A DNA stretch of 6,083 nt from JACPFJ01 sp041738275 (GTDB lineage Bacteria > Desulfobacterota > Desulfuromonadia > Geobacterales > Pseudopelobacteraceae). This document shows positions 1-6,022 of the stretch, piece after piece (the stretch's first letter is position 1; each line of letters opens with the position of its first letter). A program made the position numbers and the translations under genes. The stretch lies in the NCBI GenBank assembly GCA_041738275.1, contig JBGSQD010000264.1, positions 1-6,083 on the forward strand. Reading direction: 5' to 3'. The notes beneath the pieces are model-generated. The model searched no databases, was not told the DNA's origin, and saw nothing but the letters and a program-made list of their open reading frames with translations.

Positions 1-538
1 CCAGGGGATCAAGCCGACGCGAAATATCTACCCTCTCATCGTAAGTTGCGAATCTGCCGCTCTCCGTCATCCGCATATATTCTCTTCGAATGGAGTCAAG
101 CCTGGTCTGAAGCTCTCTCCCCTCTGACGGCGACAAGCGACCGCTGCGTCTTCCATCATCAATGCGGCTTTGCAGCATGACAATTCTGTCCCCATTAATC
201 GGATCATCAATTTTTGTAGTCCGGACAAAAGCCCTGTTTATCTCATCTCCGAGCACATCAATCCGTTTATTAAGGTTGCTCCATTCTTCACGGGAAACCT
301 TTTTGTCTCTCAACAGCCCGTAATCTGTGCGAATACTCTTTAGTGACGACAGATACATCTGGGACTGATCCGGGGTAAGCGCGTTGGTTTTCAGACCATC
401 CCCGATCTTCTCCTGGATTACTATCATCTTGTTTTCGGCACTTCTTTCATAATCAGGCCATGTCTGCATGGTTGCGCAGGCTGAAAGCAATGCCAGACCA
501 AAAACCATAAACACTGTCGCAAAAATAGACTTTTTCAT
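1..538 (-). CDS. Lipoprotein with two repeated helical modules (3' end outside window)
   Basis: Partial gene: the start codon is ATG at 538-536 and 179 codons are open to the left edge. A strong Shine-Dalgarno AGGAGG (544-549) sits 5 nt before the ATG. The product starts with MKK, a hydrophobic stretch (residues 5-18) and a lipobox L18-S-A-C21, so signal peptidase II cleavage before Cys21 and lipid anchoring are predicted. Residue +2 is Ala, which favours the outer membrane by the general Lol rule. The mature part is charged and probably helical, without further membrane segments. Residues 41-96 and 122-178 are similar to each other (I/L-Q-x-K/R-I-x-D-G, then L-T/S-P, then L-x-S-I-R-x-x-Y, then K/R-R-I/L-D), which indicates an internal duplication. 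The SGxLSPxE part resembles a short motif common in small proteobacterial envelope proteins. The function is unknown. The gene lies downstream of a sigma-54 promoter and of a sigma-54 activator gene on the same strand, so sigma-54 control is likely. Confidence 0.85.
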   Translation of the reverse strand, partial: MKKSIFATVFMVFGLALLSACATMQTWPDYERSAENKMIVIQEKIGDGLKTNALTPDQSQMYLSSLKSIRTDYGLLRDKKVSREEWSNLNKRIDVLGDEINRAFVRTTKIDDPINGDRIVMLQSRIDDGRRSGRLSPSEGRELQTRLDSIRREYMRMTESGRFATYDERVDISRRLDPL

Positions 539-692
539 TTTTTCCTCCTGTCATTGGGTTAAAATGTTTTGTGGTTTCCGCCCGCCATTCAGGCAGCAAA
601 CCCGCTCCTGCATGCAATCCGTCAGGTTCCCTGAGCCCTGCGGGCGCAAGTTTGAACCTTATTGAAAAAGCAATACCTCATACAGGTAAAAG

Positions 693-707
693 GCAACTAA
701 CGTGCCA
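693..707 (-). promoter_or_regulatory. Sigma-54 (-24/-12) promoter of the lipoprotein gene
   Basis: Read on the minus strand, the sequence is TGGCACG (707-701), four bases TTAG, then TTGC (696-693). This matches the sigma-54 consensus TGGCACG-N4-TTGC at all 11 specified positions, with the required GG-N10-GC spacing. Transcription would start about 12 nt downstream, near 681, and run into the lipoprotein gene at 538 with a leader of roughly 140 nt. A sigma-54 activator gene ends 158 nt upstream and an IHF-like site lies between the two, which supports the assignment. Confidence 0.88.
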
Positions 708-734
708 GAGGCGGCCAACCACAATTTAATGGCG

Positions 735-747
735 CAACAATCTGATT
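735..747 (-). promoter_or_regulatory. IHF-like binding site upstream of the sigma-54 promoter
   Basis: On the minus strand this reads AATCAG-ATTG-TTG, a full match to the IHF consensus WATCAR-N4-TTR. It is centred about 60 nt upstream of the predicted start site. That is where IHF usually bends DNA to bring an upstream-bound activator to sigma-54 polymerase. The motif is short and could arise by chance in AT-rich DNA; its position is the main support. Confidence 0.5.
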
Positions 748-752
748 ATAAA

Positions 753-783
753 AGGTAAAATGTAACTAGAGGCAGAGAGGCGG
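753..783 (-). repeat. Second, degenerate copy of the promoter region (31 nt)
   Basis: This segment aligns without gaps to 684-714, which contains the sigma-54 promoter, with 23 of 31 identities; the copies start 69 nt apart. On the minus strand both copies begin CCGCCTCT, share TAGTT in the middle and end TTTTACCT. The differences cluster on the promoter elements: the -24 GG is lost (TGGCAC becomes TCTGCC) and the -12 GC becomes AC. It is either an inactivated promoter duplicate or a pair of protein-binding sites whose conserved parts flank the promoter core. Confidence 0.5.
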
Positions 784-864
784 AGGGGGATCTGTCAATG
801 GAATCCGTCATTATTAACATAACTGCAATATTTGGCGGATCAGGGTGAGGAGGAATTTGTGCGC

Positions 865-2589
865 TTATTGCCGCACGATGCCGAATTTCCGCATCCGGGC
901 GCGAAGAGTGCTGGCGTTGAGGCCAAGTAATTTTGCTGCTCCGTTTTTTCCCTCAATACGCCAGCCGGTTTTCTGGAGCACACTGAGGATGTGGTCGTGT
1001 TCCAGGTCACCAAGGGCTTTGACGTTCTGCCCAGCCGTGTCATCTGGATTCCGGAAGGTTTCAAACCGGTCCAGCACCTGCAGTACGGACCCCTGGCTGG
1101 TGATCATCGCCCGCTCAATGATGCTTTCCAACTCCCGAACGTTGCCGGGCCAGTAATATTCCTGAAGGTAGTTCATGGTCTCGTTGGCCACCGTATCGAT
1201 CTTCTTGCCGATCTTTTTGTTGAATTTGGCAATAAAATGATGGACGAGCAGCGGGACATCCTCCTTGCGCTGCCTTAAAGGCGGGATGAAGATGGGGAAA
1301 ACATTGAGCCGATAATACAGGTCTTCCCGGAACCTGCCTTTCTTGACCTCTTCTTCCAGATTCCGGTTACTGGCCGCTATGATCCGTACATCAACCTTGA
1401 TGGTGAGGGGGCTGCCCAATCGCTCAAACTCTCCATCCTGGATGACCCGGAGCAGCTTGCACTGCAGCTCCAAAGGCATCTCGCCGATTTCGTCGAGGAA
1501 TATGGTGCCCTTGTCAGCCAGCTCGAAGCGACCCATCTGCCGGGCATGGGCACCTGTGAAGGCGCCCTTTTCCCGCCCGAAGAGCTCGCTTTCGATGAGG
1601 TTCGCCGGTAGTGAAGTGCAGTTGACCGTTACCATCGGCAGGGCTTTGCGCGCGCTTCTGCCATGAATGGCGCGTGCGACCACCCCCTTGCCCGTGCCGG
1701 TCTCGCCAAGCAGAAGAACTGTCGCATTCAAGGGAGCAACCTGTTAGATCTGGGAAAACACATGGGAAATGACTTTGCATTGCCCGATAATCTCGCCAAA
1801 GTTGCTTTGCTGGGCAATCTCCTGTTGCAGGTAGATATTCTCGGCCTGGAGCCGGTCTTTCAGGTGTTTTATTTCCGCATACGCATCCTGGAGGGACTTT
1901 TCCGCATTATTACGGTTCTCTATTTCCTGCCTGAGCTGCATATTCGCACCGGTCAATTCTTGCGTCCGCTCATTTACAGTAAATTCCAGCTTGACATGAG
2001 AGTTTTGCAGCTCCTTTTCCAGATTATTGCGTACCGTAGCGTCAGTGATTGAGGTAAAGATGTGATTGTCATTGTTTTCGGAGGAGACCATTACGCTCTG
2101 AAGTTGGCCATAAATAACCGTACCGTCATCTCCGGTCAGATTGATTTCACATTTCAGCATGACCCGTCGCTGCACAACCATGGCGAGGTGATTGAGAAAA
2201 ACATCCCTTTCAACAGCATCAGCAATAAAGCCGACAAAGGGTTTATCAGCCAGCAGTTGCCGCTCTATTCCAAGCATTCTTGCTCCGGCAAGATTGACAT
2301 TCTTGATCAATCCGGCTTCATCAAAAGTGAAATAACCGACAGGAGCGTATTCATATAGTTCGGCATAGATATTCCGGGATAGCTCCAACTCCTCCCGTGC
2401 CCGGCGGAGTTCCGCATTCTGCATCTCCAGTTCGATCTGAAAGACCTCCAGTTCGTGTACGAGCCGCTGCAAATCTTCCTGGGTACGGGGCGAAGACTCT
2501 TCAGACGTTTTGGCACGCAGCATCGCTTCCGCATGACTGCGCAACCTGGCTGAGTCTTTTAATATGTTTTTGTCTTTACTGTTTACCAT
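865..2589 (-). pseudogene. PAS-domain sigma-54 enhancer-binding regulator, split by an in-frame TAA
   Basis: A single frame would encode about 574 residues, but codon 282 is TAA (1746-1744). First half (281 aa): N-terminal helices ending in a coiled coil (about 38-72), a PAS sensor domain (about 75-187), a second coiled coil (about 187-262), then FGEIIGQ, the usual entry into an AAA+ activator domain. Second half (292 codons after the stop): Walker A GETGTGKG (1684-1707), the sigma-54 contact loop GAFTGA (1549-1566), Walker B GTIFLDE (1489-1509), sensor I ASNRN, the arginine-finger region FREDLYYRLN, WPGNVRELE, and a Fis-like HTH with GAAKLLGLNASTLRARM. All catalytic motifs are intact, so the lesion appears to be one base change; GAA (Glu) is the likely ancestor because relatives read QxEQVAP here. 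A TTG four codons after the stop (1731) could restart translation, but its Shine-Dalgarno is weak and the AAA+ entry segment would be missing. I chose ATG at 2589 because GAGG (2596-2599) lies 6 nt upstream; an in-frame TTG at 2601 is less likely. There is no receiver domain, so the signal is presumably sensed by PAS. The likely target is the lipoprotein downstream. Confidence 0.85.
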
Positions 2590-2647
2590 TCCTATCCTCA
2601 AGAGCCCTTAATTCAAGCCATTTTTCCGGGTATTTACAATGATAAAC

Positions 2648-2675
2648 AATATAGCATCAGTTATCGGAATTACAA
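2648..2675 (-). promoter_or_regulatory. Candidate housekeeping promoter for the PAS/sigma-54 regulator
   Basis: On the minus strand there is a -35-like TTGTAA (2675-2670), a 16-nt spacer and an extended -10 TGC-TATATT (2656-2648). Transcription would begin near 2641, about 50 nt before the ATG at 2589. The TGn extension and 5 of 6 matches in the -10 box are good; the -35 box is only partial. Confidence 0.45.
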
Positions 2676-2704
2676 TCAATCCAGGGAAATTCACAGAAAT
2701 TGCT

Positions 2705-2741
2705 TTGACGACGGTATGTTCTGGGGTTATGGTTTTATAAT
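2705..2741 (+). promoter_or_regulatory. Candidate promoter for the GNAT-M20 operon
   Basis: A -35-like TTGACG (2705-2710) is followed after 17 nt by TATGGT (2728-2733). A perfect -10 hexamer TATAAT (2736-2741) lies slightly further on, but 25 nt from the TTGACG, too far to pair with it. Either -10 would give a leader of roughly 35-45 nt. The position in a divergent intergenic region makes a promoter likely; the exact boxes are uncertain. Confidence 0.3.
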
Positions 2742-2782
2742 CGGAACAGCAAAGATCTCCTTCATATTAAAGAGGTGCCCTC

Positions 2783-3301
2783 ATGTCAGAAACAACTTCA
2801 GCAGGCAAGGATACGCTCCGCATCAGGGAGATGACCATCGATGATTTTTCCGAGGTATTCCATATCGGCGAGGAGGTTTTTACTGCCGAGTCCTTCCAAA
2901 GTCTCTATCGTACCTGGGACGAATACGAGATCACCACGCTCTTTAATTCGGACAGCGAACTCTGTCTGGTGGCGGAGGCGGGGGAAGAGATCCTCGGCTT
3001 TGCCCTGGGAACAACCGTCACAAAACACAACTCTCCCTGGAAATACGGCTATCTTGTCTGGGTGGGAGTCCGCAGTGATATTCAGCAGGGTGGCGTGGGA
3101 AGCGGTCTGTTCAAGGAGATCAAGCACCGCATGAAGGAACAGGGAGTACGGATGATGATCATCGACACATCCGCCGACAATCAGCCGGCGATTCGCTTCT
3201 TTCAAAAGCAGGGGTTTGATGATGTCCAGGAACACGTTTACATGTCCCTCAACCTGACACGCAAGTCCAGAAAGAAACCGGTAAAGGTCAAGAAATCATG
3301 A
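2783..3301 (+). CDS. GNAT family N-acetyltransferase
   Basis: This is a 172-residue soluble protein of normal length for a single GNAT domain, predicted to transfer an acetyl group from acetyl-CoA to an amine. The fold is readable in order: the start strand LRIREMTIDDFSEV (12-25), strands around 61-78 (CLVAEAGEEILGFALG), YLVWVGV (90-96), the acetyl-CoA pyrophosphate loop Q101-x-x-G-x-G106 followed by a helix, MMIIDTS (124-130), N133, and the closing AIRFFQKQGF motif (136-145). The pattern is RimI-like but does not fix the substrate. The last 13 residues are very lysine/arginine-rich (KSRKKPVKVKKS) and probably disordered. The ATG is supported by GAGG (2772-2775) 7 nt upstream. The stop codon overlaps the ATG of the M20 hydrolase gene by 4 nt, so the two are co-expressed and probably act on related compounds. 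Confidence 0.9.
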   Translation: MSETTSAGKDTLRIREMTIDDFSEVFHIGEEVFTAESFQSLYRTWDEYEITTLFNSDSELCLVAEAGEEILGFALGTTVTKHNSPWKYGYLVWVGVRSDIQQGGVGSGLFKEIKHRMKEQGVRMMIIDTSADNQPAIRFFQKQGFDDVQEHVYMSLNLTRKSRKKPVKVKKS

Positions 3302-4428
3302 CGGCCCGCCTGGAGGACGTCTGGCGTGCCGTCAATCCGGACCGGCTGCGCAAAACGCTTCTCGACCTGCTCGACATCTATTCGCCGTCCGGTAAGGAAG
3401 AGGATATCCAGATTTACCTGGAAGAGCTCCTAACCAGGGCAGGTTTCAGCGTGGAGCGGCAACCGGTGGAGGAGGATCGCTATAACCTGCGCGTGACCAT
3501 GGGGCCGGAAGAACCTCGACTTTACCTGGTGGGGCATGTGGATACCGTACCTGCCTGGGATCTTGATGAATTCGGACCGGAACAGGATAACGGCATCATC
3601 CGCGGGCTGGGGAGTGCCGATATGAAGGGGGGGTGCGCCGCCATGATCGAGGCGTGGCTGGCCATTGCCGAGACCTTGGGACCTGAAGAGCGCCCTTCCG
3701 TGGGGCTTCTGCTGGTAGTCGGAGAGGAAGAAAACGGCGACGGCAGCGCTACCTTCCTGCAATCATGCTGCCCGCCATGGGTGGTCATCGGCGAACCGAC
3801 CAGCCTGGCGGCCGGATTCGCCCATTACGGCTACCTGGAGGCAGGCTTTATCACGCGCGGTCTGCGCAGCCACTCCTCGCTCCCGGAGCTGGGGCATAAT
3901 GCGGTTGAATCCATGCTGCGCGTTCTGTTGTCAGTGGGAAACGACCCGCTGTTCAACCGGGCGAAATCGGATATCGTTTATTCCATCAGGGAGATGAGAT
4001 CGTCACGGGCTGGTTTTGTCGTTCCGGATCGCTGTGAAACCTGGATTGACCTGCATCTGCCGCCCGATCAAGACCCGACCGCACTGCAGGCCGCGATCCG
4101 CCTGATCGTCGCCAACCTTGACCAGACCATTCCCGGACTGGATCTGGAAGTTTCCTTTGATTTTGCCTCAGCCGGCTACATCCTTGGCACCAATAACCGT
4201 CCGGCGCAGATTTTACAGGATATCTATCCACGTCTTGACCTGTCGTTACAGATGGATGCCTTCCGCTCCCATTCCGACGGCAATCTCTTTTTTGCGGCAG
4301 GGGTAAAACCTCTTATTCTCGGGCCAGGTTCTCTGGAAACCGCCCATACGCCCGATGAGCGGGTGGACTTTGAGGAAGTGTCAAACGCTGCCCGTATCTA
4401 TGCGGCACTCTGCCTTGGGACAACATGA
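3298..4428 (+). CDS. M20 family metallohydrolase (ArgE/DapE-like)
   Basis: This 376-residue protein, full length for the family, is predicted to be a cytoplasmic di-zinc hydrolase cleaving an amide bond in an acylated amino acid or a small peptide. The complete M20 metal and catalytic set is visible: H80 and D82 in GHVDTVP, bridging D108 in GSADMKGG, catalytic E143 with metal ligand E144 in VVGEEENGDG, E166 in IGEPTS, and H350 in TAHTPDE near the C-terminus. Residues about 180-290 form the lid/dimerisation domain, including H192 in RSHSSLPELGHNAVE, a histidine that contacts substrate across the dimer in characterised relatives. The usual GRGS before the bridging Asp is GLGS here. Sequence alone does not separate acetylornithine deacetylase, succinyl-diaminopimelate desuccinylase and carboxypeptidase roles, so no gene symbol is given. 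The ATG overlaps the GNAT stop codon (ATGA), and a weak AAAGG lies 10 nt upstream, so translation probably depends on coupling. Confidence 0.9.
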   Translation: MTARLEDVWRAVNPDRLRKTLLDLLDIYSPSGKEEDIQIYLEELLTRAGFSVERQPVEEDRYNLRVTMGPEEPRLYLVGHVDTVPAWDLDEFGPEQDNGIIRGLGSADMKGGCAAMIEAWLAIAETLGPEERPSVGLLLVVGEEENGDGSATFLQSCCPPWVVIGEPTSLAAGFAHYGYLEAGFITRGLRSHSSLPELGHNAVESMLRVLLSVGNDPLFNRAKSDIVYSIREMRSSRAGFVVPDRCETWIDLHLPPDQDPTALQAAIRLIVANLDQTIPGLDLEVSFDFASAGYILGTNNRPAQILQDIYPRLDLSLQMDAFRSHSDGNLFFAAGVKPLILGPGSLETAHTPDERVDFEEVSNAARIYAALCLGTT

Positions 4429-4453
4429 AGTTGCACTTAAATTTGTCACATAC

Positions 4454-4626
4454 CTGAATCCGTGATGCCTACACGCCTTCACTTGCCCGGAACGCCTAAT
4501 GTTTCGATTTCCGTGGCAAAGGTACTGTTCGGCGGAGGACACCATGTATAACAGGCTTGTTCCGGCGTAAACGACGGTCAACACCAGCATTCCGCGCGCT
4601 TCGGTGTTCCGGCATCACGGATTCAG
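4454..4626. repeat. 173-bp palindromic element with perfect 16-bp terminal inverted repeats
   Basis: CTGAATCCGTGATGCC at 4454-4469 is the exact reverse complement of 4611-4626. The arms are 141 bp apart and extend inward after a small internal loop by ACAC/GTGT (4471-4474 / 4604-4607). Nested dyads lie inside: CCGGAAC-GCCT (4487-4497) pairs with AGGC-TT-GTTCCGG (4553-4565), and AACACC (4580-4585) pairs with GGTGTT (4603-4608). The last two are alternatives to the ACAC pairing. Two tiny ORFs occur: 4465-4551 (28 codons) and 4544-4570 (8 codons, preceded by GGAGG at 5-nt spacing). The element fills almost all of the gap between two convergent genes, 25 bp after the M20 stop and 7 bp from the AI-2E stop. 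I see no target-site duplication and no transposase. A MITE-like or other palindromic intergenic repeat is the best reading; it may also terminate or stabilise transcripts. Confidence 0.7.
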
Positions 4627-4633
4627 AACATGG

Positions 4634-5890
4634 TCAAGTCGGAGTCGATCCCCTGTATTCTTTTTCAGGTTCATCTGTTTTTGTTGCCTGACTGATTTCT
4701 TCCTTATGACGATCATTGGATATTTCAACAGCGATAGCTGCTGCCTGTTCTGCTGACATACCCTCGGCCCGGCGCTCATACTCCTCTTCACCTCGGTCGT
4801 CGCGTTCCCTTATCTCCGCATCTGCTTCCTGTTCCTGCTGTCCGGGCAGCTCAACGCGCAACTCCTCAATAAGCATCAACGCCGCCGCCGCCACCGGCAG
4901 GGCAAGAAGCGCCCCGACAACGCCCGACAAAACGCTTCCTGCCAGTAATGAAAACATGATCACAGACGACGGTAGACGCAGCGCGCGACCGTAAATCCTG
5001 GGTATAAGCAGACGGCTCTCGAAGGTTTCGTAGGCAAGCATCACTACCAGCACAACTATAACAATGTTGGTACCGAAGGGAAGCGCTGCCAACACTGCCG
5101 CTCCCACCGAAAGCAGGGGGCCGATGTAGGGCAGGACATCGGCTGCACCCGCGAACACGGCGATGGCCAGGGCGTTTGAAACGCCACAGGACTTTAGGAG
5201 AATAAACACAAAGATGGCCATGAGAGCAGAGGTGATAACCTGTCCGCGGATATAGCCGCCTACGATGGTTTCCAGATTCAGCATGATGCGGGAAAGCCGG
5301 ATATGATGAGACCTGGGAACCACCAGAAAGAGCCCTCCGCGCAGCCGGTCCCGGTCGATCAGGATGTACAACGCCAGAAAAATGGAACTCAGGATATAGG
5401 CGAAGATCTTGATGGCGCGGGTGGAGTATTCGTAGGCATTCGATGCCGCCAACTTGACAAGATCGCCTGAGTGCACCTTGCGCAGCAGTTCCGCCAGTGG
5501 GCTGGTCAGGTGGGATTCTGCCAGCCGTTTCACCAATTGGGCCCGCATAACCGGCTCCTGTTCCAAAAGAGTGGACGCCTGGTTTATGAGCGGTGGAATC
5601 GTCATGGTGATGATCAGGACAGCGGCTACCATGAGCACGGTAAAAACTATTGCAATGGCCATTCCCCGTCGCAAGCGCCGCTCCTCAAACCACCTGACTG
5701 CGGGGCTTATGGTACCGACGATAATTAGGGCCGCCACGAGTACCAGTACAACCGGCAGAAGCCGGTTCATAACCCATAGGCCGGCGATGATCAGCAGCAA
5801 AACTATGATGGTGCCGGAAGAGAACTCAATGCGAATCACTCCGGGCCGGTCATCGTTTGCAGGGACTGTTGTGGATACCTGATTCACCAT
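4634..5890 (-). CDS. AI-2E family membrane transporter with long charged C-terminal tail
   Basis: A 418-residue inner-membrane protein of the AI-2E (formerly UPF0118) family. Hydrophobic segments lie at about 26-41, 45-62, 77-99, 160-177, 216-233, 238-260, 262-287 and 307-341, with a hydrophilic region at 100-158. The family signature is clear: DVLPYIGPLLSVGAAVLAAL (251-270), followed by ESRLLIPRIYGRALRLPS (291-308). Some members export autoinducer-2 and others act as ion antiporters; the cargo here cannot be told. Residues 342-418 form an acidic, Glu/Gln/Arg-rich tail that is longer than in typical members and probably disordered or coiled. I chose ATG at 5890, with AAAGG (5899-5903) 8 nt upstream. 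An in-frame GTG at 5923 with AGGG (5930-5933) 6 nt upstream would add 11 residues and is a real alternative. The gene converges on the M20 operon and is separated from it by the palindromic element. Confidence 0.88.
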   Translation of the reverse strand: MVNQVSTTVPANDDRPGVIRIEFSSGTIIVLLLIIAGLWVMNRLLPVVLVLVAALIIVGTISPAVRWFEERRLRRGMAIAIVFTVLMVAAVLIITMTIPPLINQASTLLEQEPVMRAQLVKRLAESHLTSPLAELLRKVHSGDLVKLAASNAYEYSTRAIKIFAYILSSIFLALYILIDRDRLRGGLFLVVPRSHHIRLSRIMLNLETIVGGYIRGQVITSALMAIFVFILLKSCGVSNALAIAVFAGAADVLPYIGPLLSVGAAVLAALPFGTNIVIVVLVVMLAYETFESRLLIPRIYGRALRLPSSVIMFSLLAGSVLSGVVGALLALPVAAAALMLIEELRVELPGQQEQEADAEIRERDDRGEEEYERRAEGMSAEQAAAIAVEISNDRHKEEISQATKTDEPEKEYRGSTPT

Positions 5891-5927
5891 CCATGTTACC
5901 TTTCTGATTACTATTCCATCCACCTAG

Positions 5928-5976
5928 TACCCTGTAACATCAAAATCTAACCCCCCTTGTATGATCAGGGTAGGTT
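5928..5976 (-). promoter_or_regulatory. Alternative hairpins upstream of the AI-2E gene
   Basis: On the minus-strand transcript, segment 5976-5967 (AACC-TA-CCCT) pairs with 5957-5949 (AGGG-G-GGTT) around a 9-nt loop. The overlapping segment TACCCTG (5972-5966) is also a perfect complement of CAGGGTA (5934-5928), which contains the Shine-Dalgarno of the GTG start at 5923. The two pairings exclude each other, the geometry of an attenuator or ribosome-access switch. Read on the plus strand, the first hairpin ends in a short T-run (5975-5979) and could be a weak terminator instead. Confidence 0.3.
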
Positions 5977-6000
5977 TTTGTTGTAAGCTGTTACCACTGT

Positions 6001-6022
6001 TTACTCCGGGACGCTGGAGTAA
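6001..6022. promoter_or_regulatory. Perfect 7-bp dyad, possible operator
   Basis: TTACTCC (6001-6007) and GGAGTAA (6016-6022) are exact reverse complements separated by 8 nt. It lies 111 nt upstream of the AI-2E ATG. No T-run follows on either strand, so a dimeric-regulator site is more plausible than a terminator. No regulator is identified. Confidence 0.35.

Larger units (their letters stand above)
539..864. other. Intergenic region: sigma-54 control region and structured 5' leader
   Basis: This 326-bp gap between the activator and lipoprotein genes holds no supportable gene. From high to low coordinates (minus-strand direction) it contains an AT-rich stretch (808-835), a decayed 31-nt promoter copy (753-783), an IHF-like site (735-747), the sigma-54 promoter (693-707) and a leader of about 140 nt. 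The leader has two adjacent small hairpins: TCAGG/CCTGA with a 3-nt loop (622-634) and GCCC/GGGC with a 3-nt loop (635-645). I did not recognise a known riboswitch. There is no hairpin with a T-run after the activator stop codon, so readthrough from the activator into the lipoprotein is possible. Confidence 0.6.

Noticed and set aside
468..665. A 65-codon plus-strand ORF over the lipoprotein start and leader.
   Set aside because: It overlaps a well-supported lipoprotein start with lipobox and Shine-Dalgarno on the other strand and has no recognisable features.
539..680. A riboswitch (for example c-di-GMP type) in the lipoprotein leader.
   Set aside because: Only two small hairpins are visible, and the conserved core motifs of riboswitch classes I know were not found.
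1744..1746. Recoding of the regulator stop as a selenocysteine or pyrrolysine codon.
   Set aside because: The codon is TAA; selenocysteine uses TGA and pyrrolysine TAG, so recoding is not expected.
4423..4450. An intrinsic terminator directly after the M20 stop (CAAC/GTTG and GACAA/TTGTC dyads).
   Set aside because: The stems are only 4-5 bp and no T-run follows; the larger palindromic element is the better candidate.
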